A stretch of 5,512 nucleotides of DNA from an uncultured Collinsella sp. (GCA_900545505.1 UQZC01000109.1:1-5512), one strand, 5' to 3'; positions 1-4,778 are shown, numbered from the stretch's first letter. Notes: generated by a model from the letters alone, not told the origin. Numbers and translations: made by a program.

Positions 1-8
1 CCTTCCAT
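1..8 (-). CDS. Start of a leftward gene cut by the window edge
   Basis: Only the start codon and part of the next codons are in the window (ATG at 8-6, read as Met-Glu). It is called because the ribosome site is very good: AGGGGAG at 20-14 on the minus strand, 5 bases before the ATG. A possible promoter lies upstream at 58-86. The product cannot be named. An alternative upstream ATG at 113-111 in another position has its GGAG only one base away, so it is a poorer start. If the left part of the window is an integrated element, this would be an element gene transcribed divergently from the AAA+ ATPase. Confidence 0.35.
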
Positions 9-57
9 TTTCGCTCCCCTCGGTCTGCCGCCTGCTCCGCGCCCGGGTCTCCCAGAC

Positions 58-110
58 ATTGCACTGACGGGAGCGCTACAATCCAATTGGCTTGTCCGAT
101 TGTCCGCGCT
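58..110 (-). promoter_or_regulatory. Candidate promoter and operator-like inverted repeat for the left-edge gene
   Basis: On the minus strand TTGGAT (86-81), a 17-base spacer and TGCAAT (63-58) resemble a sigma-70 promoter and would give a leader of about 45 bases to the ATG at 8. An imperfect inverted repeat overlaps the -35 side: AGCGC-T-ACAATC at 72-83 against GATTGT-CC-GCGCT at 98-110, around the palindrome CCAATTGG (83-90). That placement suits a repressor site. The box matches are modest (3/6 and 4/6), so this is a suggestion only. Seen: the boxes and the dyad. Inferred: their role. Confidence 0.25.
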
Positions 111-530
111 CATGCTCCTATTAGGTCATGGCAGGACTCCGGGACGCGGATGCCGGGGCGAGACAGGTCGGATTTGAGGACGGCCAAAGAGGCGTCAGCA
201 GGTCAGTGGGTCATCGTCCCGGCATTCAGCATCAGGGTAGCGCTGCGACGCGGAAATCGCGCGCCGTTGCCGCGCCCCGCAGTGCCCGCTTCCCCCGAGA
301 ACAATTATCAGTGCAGGTAGACAGCTTGTCGATTTTCGAAAAAGCCGACTATGGTTGACCCCTGCGGCTTAAACGTAGTAGATAGGCCCTTTTCGTGGCG
401 CAGCACTACTGCACCCCAAATTGGCACCCCGAGCCCTCGTGAGTTGCCAACAAGCTGTTCGCCCAGCGCTTTATCCGCGCGGCATTCGGAAAATAGCACC
501 ACCGCAAAACCCGCGAGTAGCGCTTACTTT
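111..530. other. About 420 bases without a convincing gene
   Basis: No reading frame here has a good ribosome site, a recognisable motif and coding-like composition together; the open frames on both strands look like GC-rich chance frames. What is visible is secondary structure. A 12-bp stem (150-161 with 214-225, one G-U on the plus strand) encloses a small hairpin with GCC/GGC arms and AAAGA loop near 178-198. AAGCCG (342-347) faces CGGCTT (365-370) beside the palindrome TTTTCGAAAA (333-342). TTGGCA (421-426) faces TGCCAA (445-450). A weak plus-strand promoter-like pair is TTGACC (355-360) and TAGATA (379-384). It could be a regulatory leader, a decayed gene, or both. Confidence 0.4.
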
Positions 531-590
531 GCTATATCTCACTATACTTTGCTATATCTTGCTATACTTTGCTATATCTTGCTATATCTT
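531..590 (+). repeat. Six 10-bp direct repeats covering the ATPase promoter region
   Basis: Six head-to-tail 10-base units fill 531-590. They read GCTATATCTC, ACTATACTTT, GCTATATCTT, GCTATACTTT, GCTATATCTT, GCTATATCTT, so they can also be read as three 20-bp units. One unit per helical turn puts every copy on the same face of the DNA. The array ends 5 bases before the ribosome site of the ATPase gene. The units contain -10-like TATACT and TATATC, and TTGCTA can serve as a -35 box (for example TTGCTA 549-554 with TATATC 573-578). Binding to the array would therefore overlap the promoter. The likely ligand is the ATPase's own winged helix, which is an inference. Confidence 0.85.
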
Positions 591-594
591 GAGC

Positions 595-602
595 AAAGGT
601 GG
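595..602 (+). promoter_or_regulatory. Ribosome binding site deciding the ATPase start
   Basis: AAAGGTGG lies 5 bases before the ATG at 608. The in-frame GTG at 599 is inside this ribosome site, so the longer 366-residue version starting there is unlikely. Confidence 0.75.
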
Positions 603-607
603 CTCAC

Positions 608-1699
608 ATGCAAACAAACCCTTTTAAGCCCACAGCAGGTAAAACACCTCCCACGATTATCGGCCGCGAAGATGTGCTCGAAGAATTCAATGAGGGCCTC
701 GCCAACGGGCCTGGTGCCCCGGGGCGCCTAATGCGCATAGCCGGCGTCCGTGGAACGGGCAAGACGGTCCTCCTTGACGAGTGCTCACGTTTGGCGCAAA
801 GCCGTGGCTGGACGGTCATAAAAGAGGTCGCAACCGAGGGACTTTGCCAGCGCATTCTCGAACAGCTGCAGCCCAAATTCCAGGCCAAACACGCCAGATT
901 TGAGCCCACCGTAGCTGGCATATCCATCGGCAGCATAGATATTGAGCGAATCGGCCCATCGCTACGCGACGCCATGAGACAGACAGTAACCAAGAATGGA
1001 AATGGCCTGCTCATCACTCTCGACGAGGTTCAAGACGCAGAGCTCGATGAGGTCCGAACGCTCTCCATTGCGATTCAGCAGGTTATCGGCGAAGACCTTG
1101 ATATCGCCTTTGTTTTTGCTGGGCTGCCTTCGATGATTGAATGCATCATCAACGGAAAGACACTTACGTTTTTGCGCCGTGCCCTCCCCTTTGATCTGAA
1201 GGCTGTGGCAGTAACCGAAGTGTCGTACTCCCTCGAGGAAACCATTGAAGCGTCTGGCATGGAGTTGCAGCCAGGTATTGCCGGCCAACTTGCCGAGGCA
1301 ACGCAAGGCTATCCTTTCATGATCCAACTCGTTGGATACTACGCATGGCAGTTGGCAAGACGCGCACATACAGCGATTATTGGAGAAGAAGAAGCCGAGC
1401 ACGGCATTGCAACGGCACGCGAACGCTTCTGCGCCATGGTGATTGAGCCCGCGCTGCAGCGCATTCCGCCCACGTGCATCGCTTATCTGCTGAGCATGGC
1501 GTCTTTGGGGCAGACGAGCTCGACCAGCATGGTTGCCGACGCCCTAAACAAAACGCCTCAACAGGTGAGTTCCGTCCGCAGCCGCCTGTTAAGAGAATCG
1601 ATTATCGAGGCTCCCTCGTACGGCAAGGTCTCATTTGCCATCCCCTACATGCGCGACTACCTCTACGAGCACAAAGCCGAACTGGAAGTTGAACTGTAG
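608..1699 (+). CDS. AAA+ ATPase with C-terminal winged helix (Orc1/Cdc6-like architecture)
   Basis: The protein has 363 residues counted from ATG 608. After an N-terminal 'IIGRED' entry typical of these ATPases (residues 17-22) comes Walker A GVRGTGKT (46-53). Walker B is LLITLDE (134-140) with the Asp-Glu pair, then a sensor-1-like strand FVFAGLP (168-174) and a possible arginine finger in FLRRALPF (188-195). The lid region is about 205-275. A winged-helix domain spans about 285-355, with a helix-turn-helix around 307-330 and the typical ending 'YGKVSFAIPYMRDYL'. Nothing suggests a membrane segment or signal peptide, so it should be cytosolic. The domain order matches Cdc6/Orc1-like and related ATP-binding proteins that couple ATP to DNA binding. 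Its substrate and role are not known from sequence. It stands alone, flanked by a 10-bp array upstream and a ~72-bp repeat array downstream, which suggests self-regulation or a replication/maintenance role for the element. Confidence 0.88.
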   Translation: MQTNPFKPTAGKTPPTIIGREDVLEEFNEGLANGPGAPGRLMRIAGVRGTGKTVLLDECSRLAQSRGWTVIKEVATEGLCQRILEQLQPKFQAKHARFEPTVAGISIGSIDIERIGPSLRDAMRQTVTKNGNGLLITLDEVQDAELDEVRTLSIAIQQVIGEDLDIAFVFAGLPSMIECIINGKTLTFLRRALPFDLKAVAVTEVSYSLEETIEASGMELQPGIAGQLAEATQGYPFMIQLVGYYAWQLARRAHTAIIGEEEAEHGIATARERFCAMVIEPALQRIPPTCIAYLLSMASLGQTSSTSMVADALNKTPQQVSSVRSRLLRESIIEAPSYGKVSFAIPYMRDYLYEHKAELEVEL

Positions 1700-1718
1700 A
1701 AACGGCAACTGCCCTGCA

Positions 1719-1875
1719 AGACGAAAACCGTTTTCGTACGGATTTAAAGCAGACGTAAACGATTTTCGTCTTGATTTGCGTACGGAATTAAGACGTAAAT
1801 TGCGCTTTCGTACGCTTATTACCAGACGCAAATTGTTTTCGTCCGGCCATGCGTCCCCAATCTAGACGAAAAGAG
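1719..1875. repeat. Tandem ~72-bp repeats carrying dyad motifs (iteron-like)
   Basis: Two diverged tandem copies, 1719-1790 and 1791-1863, are followed by the first ~10 bases of a third (1864). Each copy has two AGACGnAAA...TTTCGT motifs, with motif starts at 1719, 1751, 1791, 1824 and 1864 (spacings 32, 40, 33, 40). The first is a perfect dyad, ACGAAAAC-C-GTTTTCGT (1721-1737). The second and fourth are 7 of 8 symmetric. The second half-units also share TGCGTnCnnAAT (1777 and 1850). CGTACG recurs at 1735, 1779 and 1809. The array fills the gap between the convergent ATPase and integrase genes. Iterons of a replication origin, protein-binding sites for the upstream ATPase, or a decayed duplication are all possible. 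It is not a CRISPR: the repeats are imperfect and have no unique spacers of uniform length. Confidence 0.75.
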
Positions 1876-1899
1876 CCCCGAGCTCAAAAATCGGGGCTC
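1873..1899 (-). terminator. Rho-independent terminator after the integrase gene
   Basis: A perfect 9-bp stem, GAGCCCCGA (1873-1881) with TCGGGGCTC (1891-1899), encloses a 9-base loop. On the minus strand it is followed directly by TTTTCG, so it terminates leftward transcription coming from the integrase stop at 1930. Read on the plus strand it has no U-tract. Confidence 0.8.
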
Positions 1900-1929
1900 G
1901 ATGTAAGTTCTAGGGTGTCAGAAGTTACA

Positions 1930-2271
1930 TCAGCCGCTTACGACCGCTCTGTCTATCTCTCCGAGCGGGACGGGCGCCGATGCCCTGATCTCTGCCATGT
2001 CGAGGTGCGAGATCAAATCCTTGGCGCGCTCGCCGGAGTGGTATGCCTTGTTCGGCGCCACCTTCCTGTAGAGCTTCTTGAGCTTCGTCTTCCCCTTGTT
2101 GCCCGGCGGCATCTCCGTCTCAGGTGGCAGCCCTAGGAAGGACAGGACGCCGGGCAGGTCGCACAGCATCACGTCCTCGATGTCGGCCTTGGCCGCCAGG
2201 TCGACGACTCTCTGCGCTGTCGGCGAGATGTTCGGGGTGCTGCTACCGCCCGCTGGTTCGGAAGCTGGCGG
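1930..2271 (-). other. Unrecognised coding tail fused in frame behind the broken integrase
   Basis: Downstream of the GCAGTAGCG repeats the integrase frame stays open for about 114 codons to TGA at 1930. Third positions are strongly G/C (runs such as GCC-AAG-GCC-GAC-ATC-GAG-GAC-GTG), which is what real coding sequence looks like here. The peptide begins with a Pro/Ser/Gly linker, then a helical stretch ('PTAQRVVDLAAKADIEDVML'), a hydrophobic 'LPGVLSFLGLPP', a Lys-rich segment and a C-terminal helix. It does not resemble the C-terminal half of any tyrosine recombinase I know. It may be the 3' end of a different gene joined by deletion, or a lineage-specific domain. I do not recognise it. Confidence 0.45.
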
Positions 2272-2300
2272 GCAGTAGCGGGCAGTAGCGGCAGTAGCGG
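2271..2300. repeat. Short tandem repeat of GCAGTAGCG inside the integrase frame
   Basis: Three copies of GCAGTAGCG stand at 2272-2280, 2282-2290 and 2291-2299, with 10- and 9-base steps. They lie exactly where the integrase HxxR box should be and translate (minus strand) as the odd 'HTATAATARYCPPA'. The repeat marks the breakpoint of the catalytic domain and is consistent with slippage or an imprecise deletion. Confidence 0.8.
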
Positions 2301-3273
2301 TGTGGCTCGATAGGCCCGAATATCCGTAAGGAAGGTGCTCGCTCTCATATGTGCTGATATGCCTCGCCTCGCGAACCTTGGGATGCTTCCTGAGGTAATC
2401 CCTCAATTCGAGCCACTCTTTATGCTCATAACGCTTCGAAATCGTTTCCCCGTCGACAGTTTCCTTCACATAATGGTATGTTCGAACGCCTTCGAACTTG
2501 CCGAACCCGCTCTCGACGCTGAAGTTTCTGAACCAGCGCGAAAACCCATTCAGGTCCATGAAGTTGACTTGGGGATGCCTGTCTTTCGTTCGTTCGAATG
2601 AGTGGACGAGCGGAGTGCCTTTGACTTGTTCCAGGCCGAAGGCTTCCATTTCGCGGGCCTGCTCCTTTTTCCAGAATTCGAGATACGACGTCAGCGTCTC
2701 GCTTATCGAGATCCTCCGCACGCTTTTCTTGCTTTTGGGCGAGCGAACGCTTCGATCGGCCGCGAACTGCTGCTCAATGAGGATGCTTCTGTTCTCGACG
2801 GAGACATCGGACCACGTCATCCCGAGGGCTTCTGCCCTTCTCATGTCGGTGTCGAGCATGAGTATCACGCATGTGATGTGCGCGTCCGGTTCTCGATTGA
2901 GTAGGATGTCGAGTAGGCGAGCGGCGTGATGGTTCCTTCGCGGTTGTCGTGGAACTTTTTTGCGTACGAGCCGACGGTGTCCCTCGATTTTTGGACGTAG
3001 GTGCCGCTGTTGAGTTCTGCCTTGTAGGCTTCGAGTGCGGCGTCGACCTCTCGGCTTTTGGTGGTATGTATGGTCTGCCACGGCGAATAGCGGTATTTGC
3101 CCGTGACCGGATCCTTGCCGAGGCTGTGACGGTAGCGCCACGTGTATTTGTCGCGGCGTTGCTTCGTTCCTTTGCCTATGACGAGAGGTCGGTCGTTCAT
3201 CGTGTTCCTTGCCTGAAGTGCCTGAGAATCGCGCTCGGTTGCGCGGAATGGCGCAAAGGGCTGGGGCGGGTGG

Positions 3274-3325
3274 GCATTACCCTTGGTGGTGGGCCCTGCG
3301 TGGGGTCACACCCCAAGGGTAATGC
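3274..3325. repeat. Perfect 13-bp inverted repeat upstream of the integrase
   Basis: GCATTACCCTTGG (3274-3286) and CCAAGGGTAATGC (3313-3325) are exact inverted copies separated by 26 bases. The spacer holds GGGCCC (3291-3296) and a competing hairpin, TGGGGT-CAC-ACCCCA (3301-3315). No U-tract follows on either strand, so it is not a standard terminator. Its position between the integrase start and the attachment site suits an operator, an excisionase or other recombination-protein site, or a regulatory leader hairpin of the integrase mRNA. Confidence 0.8.
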
Positions 3326-3350
3326 TCCGCCTGACCGCTTTCAAGCTCGT

Positions 3351-3452
3351 TGTGGGTCGAATTTGGGTCAAATTATTCCGCGTACTTTTCTTTCGTAAAT
3401 CTATGAAAACATCAAATGACCTGGAGTTATATTGACTTCAATTTGGGTCGAA
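3351..3452. repeat. Direct repeats TTTGGGTCRAA, probable integrase arm sites
   Basis: Three 11-base copies: TGTGGGTCGAA (3351-3361), TTTGGGTCAAA (3362-3372, directly adjoining) and TTTGGGTCGAA (3442-3452). The last is 30 bases from the presumed crossover in the tRNA anticodon loop. Tyrosine integrases of this class have an N-terminal domain that binds short direct repeats flanking the core site. The spacing and place fit that role. The middle copy also overlaps the -10 box of the proposed integrase promoter, which would give autorepression. Confidence 0.55.
3370..3399 (-). promoter_or_regulatory. Candidate integrase promoter
   Basis: On the minus strand TTTACG (3399-3394), an 18-base spacer and TAATTT (3375-3370) form a weak sigma-70-like promoter about 170 bases before the integrase ATG. 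The long leader would contain the 13-bp inverted repeat at 3274-3325. Box matches are partial. Confidence 0.3.
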
Positions 3453-3481
3453 ATGTCTGAATGAAACAACGTCGTAGCGAC

Positions 3482-3526
3482 CTCATAACCCGAAGGTCGG
3501 TGGTTCAAATCCGCCCCCCGCGACCA
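3482..3526 (+). tRNA. 3' fragment of tRNA-Met(CAT), initiator-like; attachment-site scar
   Basis: The parts in order are the anticodon loop CTCATAA (3482-3488), 3' anticodon stem CCCGA (3489-3493), variable loop AGGTC (3494-3498) and T stem-loop GGTGG-TTCAAAT-CCGCC (3499-3515). The 3' acceptor strand CCCCGCG (3516-3522), discriminator A and CCA (3524-3526) complete it. The CTCATAACCCGAAGGTC run is typical of bacterial initiator tRNA-Met. The bases before 3482 (GCGAC) cannot pair with CCCGA, and no D arm or 5' acceptor strand is present, so this is not a complete gene. Its identity begins in the anticodon loop, the usual crossover region for tRNA-integrating tyrosine recombinases. It therefore reads as the distal att copy, with the intact tRNA expected beyond the left edge. 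Position 72 is G, unlike the mismatched A or U usual in initiators; this may be drift or lineage variation. Confidence 0.85.
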
Positions 3527-3535
3527 TGAAACTTC

Positions 3536-3570
3536 AGGTCGGAAGCATAAAAGCTCCCGACCTTTTTCTT
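3536..3570 (+). terminator. Terminator of the original tRNA-Met gene
   Basis: AGGTCGGAAGC (3536-3546) pairs with GCTCCCGACCT (3553-3563) with one mismatch, loop ATAAAA, followed by TTTTTCTTT. It sits 9 bases after the tRNA CCA, as expected for the original tRNA transcript end. Its presence marks the right side as native chromosome. Confidence 0.85.
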
Positions 3571-3785
3571 TGTCTAGGGGTTTCGGCATCTCTCGTTCTT
3601 TGGGTACCTCGAGGCGGGCAATCAGATAGATGCTTACGAGTATCATAGGGTTTTTTTACGTCGCGGCCGTGTCTCGTACTGGTGCGCCGCTCTTTGTGGG
3701 ACGTGTCACTTTGCCATAGGTTGTCCGGCGGCGGGGCGCAGGTCGTTCCCCGTGGCGTCGCTCCTTTCGACGCTACGCTGCCTGG
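3571..3785. other. Intergenic stretch between the tRNA scar and the MGMT gene
   Basis: No gene is seen in these 215 bases. Two hairpins are visible. GATGCT-TACG-AGTATC (3629-3644, one G-T pair) is followed after six bases by seven T's (3651-3657), a possible weak plus-strand terminator. GCGTCG (3755-3760) faces CGACGC (3768-3773) just downstream of the leftward MGMT stop and may end that transcript, although it lacks a U-tract. Confidence 0.4.
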
Positions 3786-4094
3786 CTACTCGTTCCACTG
3801 GTGCTTTTTCATGTCGACGCAGCCGTTGTCTCGGAAGGCGACTCCTTCCTCCGTCAGTAGTGCTCGCTGGTCGGGGAAGTTTGGCGCGAGGCGTCCCGCG
3901 TGGTTGACGACGCGGTGGCAGGGATAATCGCCGTAGCGATCCGCCTCGCTCAGCACCGCTCCGACCAGGCGAGAGTTTTTCTCCCTGCCGATGAGGCGCG
4001 CTATCTGACCGTACGAGGCGACGCATCCCGCCGGAATCTCTGCCACGACGGAGAGAATCTCATAAACCAAATCTTCGTCCAGGACTTTTCCCAT
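3786..4094 (-). CDS. MGMT-family DNA alkyltransferase (single-domain, catalytic Cys kept)
   Basis: The protein has 102 residues and corresponds to the DNA-binding/active-site domain of O6-alkylguanine-DNA alkyltransferase (Ada C-terminal domain family) without the N-terminal domain. Visible features are the helix-turn-helix 'SYGQIARLIGREKNSRLVGA' (27-46) with the helix-borne Arg42, the active-site PCHRV (58-62, Cys59), 'AGRLAP' (66-71) and 'QRALLTEEGV' (76-85). In alkyltransferase-like (ATL) proteins the Cys is replaced by Trp or another residue. Here it is retained, so either a minimal repair enzyme or a lesion-sensing ATL-like protein is possible. Compact proteins of this size are common in gut actinobacteria and other gut bacteria. 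The start is supported by GGGAG at 4106-4102, 7 bases before the ATG. It is the last of three leftward genes but has its own promoter. Confidence 0.9.
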   Translation of the reverse strand: MGKVLDEDLVYEILSVVAEIPAGCVASYGQIARLIGREKNSRLVGAVLSEADRYGDYPCHRVVNHAGRLAPNFPDQRALLTEEGVAFRDNGCVDMKKHQWNE

Positions 4095-4177
4095 CGTATC
4101 GCTCCCGTGTTCGCTTTTGCCTTCGGGGGCGCGGCGCCGATCACCCGTGCTGCGATTTTCGCAGCTCCCCTTACCGA

Positions 4178-4206
4178 AGCATCGAGGGAAAGCGCGTGCG
4201 TGTCAA
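4178..4206 (-). promoter_or_regulatory. Promoter of the MGMT-family gene
   Basis: On the minus strand a consensus TTGACA (4206-4201), a 17-base spacer and GATGCT (4183-4178) form a likely sigma-70 promoter. The leader is about 80 bases and contains a 7-bp hairpin, GCTGCGA-AAA-TCGCAGC (4165-4149 region), without a U-tract. It may affect translation or be incidental. Confidence 0.5.
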
Positions 4207-4268
4207 GGTTGTCTGGTCCAGTTGCTGGCTCGATGCCTCGAGATGTTCGCCTCAAGTGCGACCTGCCC

Positions 4269-4775
4269 CTATTGGAAAAGGATGCCGAAGATGTATTTGG
4301 TGATGGCGGAGCGGCGGATGACCCCCACGAGTTTGCCCTCGTCATCAACCACAGGAAGCTTCTTGAACTTCTTCTTCGCCAGCAGCGCGGCGACGCGGGC
4401 GATGCTCTGCTCGGGACGGGCACACACTACCTGGCGCGTCGCGAAATCCATGACGCAGCGATCCTTCAGGTCTTCGATGCGCTGCTCAAGGCTCTGATCG
4501 TCGAAGTACAGCATGGACGCGTCGCCGCCCGTGAAGATGGTGTGAGCGCGATGCTGCGCGATGGCTCCCATGACATCGCCGTCGGAGATGAACCCGACCA
4601 CCTGGTTGCGCTCATCGATTACGGGCATGCTGCTCGCCTCGTTTTCGGCGAGCATGCGCACCACGTCGGAAATCGTGCAATCCTGCGTGCAGGTGAACGG
4701 CTCTTCAATCATGATGCTCGAAACGGGCGTCCCCTCGAGCTCGAGCGGGATGCGCTCGGACAGAATCTCGGACAT
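4269..4775 (-). CDS. Protein with two CBS domains
   Basis: The protein has 168 residues and is essentially a tandem CBS pair with no other domain. CBS1 is about residues 17-73 ('VSSIMIEEPFTCTQDCTISD', 'SSMPVIDERNQVVGFISDGDV'-like core). CBS2 is about 109-165 ('MDFATRQVVCARPEQSIARV', 'KKLPVVDDEGKLVGVI'). Such pairs fold into a Bateman module that binds adenine nucleotides or related ligands and controls a partner. The Asp in SDGD (64-67) is at the usual ligand-side position. There is no signal peptide or membrane segment. The start is certain: AAGGAGG at 4790-4784, 8 bases from the ATG, lies inside the end of the MFS gene, whose stop is 3 bases before this ATG. That arrangement implies co-transcription and probably translational coupling, so the module may respond to or regulate the exporter. 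This last point is inference. Confidence 0.93.
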   Translation of the reverse strand: MSEILSERIPLELEGTPVSSIMIEEPFTCTQDCTISDVVRMLAENEASSMPVIDERNQVVGFISDGDVMGAIAQHRAHTIFTGGDASMLYFDDQSLEQRIEDLKDRCVMDFATRQVVCARPEQSIARVAALLAKKKFKKLPVVDDEGKLVGVIRRSAITKYIFGILFQ

Positions 4776-4778
4776 CGC

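Larger units (their letters stand above)
1930..3200 (-). pseudogene. Tyrosine recombinase (integrase) gene, internally deleted and frameshifted
   Basis: The start is ATG 3200, preceded by AAGGA (3210-3206). The first frame (3200 to about 2925) encodes an integrase arm-binding N-terminus ('KYTWRYRHSLGKDPVTGKYR') and the beginning of a core-binding domain ('TVGSYAKKFHDNREGTITPL'), then runs to a stop at 2865. A second frame picks up at 2925 with the start of the catalytic domain ('AARLLDILLNREPD'). It has the box-I arginine in MRRAE (R at 2841-2839), the Lys-bearing hairpin SPKSKKSVRRISI and 'NGFSRWFRNFSVESGFG'. About 90-110 residues of core-binding domain are missing between them compared with the family. 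After 'GYSGLSSHT' (His at 2304), where HxxRHT is expected, the sequence becomes ATAATARY, so the Arg of box II, the second His and the catalytic Tyr are absent. Activity is very unlikely. The gene would have served integration into the tRNA-Met site at 3482. Confidence 0.82.
1..3488. mobile_element. Right-hand part of an element integrated in tRNA-Met (left end outside)
   Basis: The claim rests on three things that belong together: a tyrosine recombinase gene, arm-like direct repeats next to it, and a tRNA 3' fragment with its native terminator but no 5' half. The presumed contents are the left-edge gene, the Orc/Cdc6-like ATPase with its two repeat arrays and the broken integrase. The left boundary is not in the window; no second copy of the tRNA segment is seen. 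Because the integrase is broken, the element is probably fixed unless another integrase acts on it. Confidence 0.6.

Noticed and set aside
87..358. Two overlapping plus-strand open frames (87-320 and 128-358)
   Set aside because: Arg/Ala/Ser/Pro-rich chance composition, no good ribosome site, no motif, and mutually overlapping in different frames.
308..502. Minus-strand 64-codon open frame ending 'GFFENRQAVYLH'
   Set aside because: The end looks somewhat protein-like, but there is no ribosome site, no recognised family and the rest is unconvincing; kept only as part of the gene-free stretch.
599..607. GTG at 599 as start of the ATPase
   Set aside because: It lies within the AAAGGTGG ribosome site that serves the ATG at 608.
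1719..1875. CRISPR array
   Set aside because: Repeats are imperfect dyads, spacers are partly repeated themselves and unequal, and no cas gene is present.
2421..2430. Second copy of the attachment core (CTCATAACG here, also CTCATAA near 4058)
   Set aside because: Only 7-8 bases match the tRNA and the following tRNA sequence is absent, so these are chance matches.
2335..2929. Plus-strand open frames opposite the integrase
   Set aside because: Mirror frames of the integrase coding strand; the integrase motifs decide the minus strand.
3401..3646. Minus-strand 81-codon open frame containing 'SRGADLNHRPSGYEVATT'
   Set aside because: It is the antisense translation of the tRNA-Met fragment and its flanks; this kind of peptide is a well-known false gene at tRNA loci.
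4001..4497. Open frames 4001-4423 (minus) and 4117-4497 (plus) over the MGMT/CBS gap
   Set aside because: They overlap well-supported genes in other frames and show GC-rich shadow composition without motifs.
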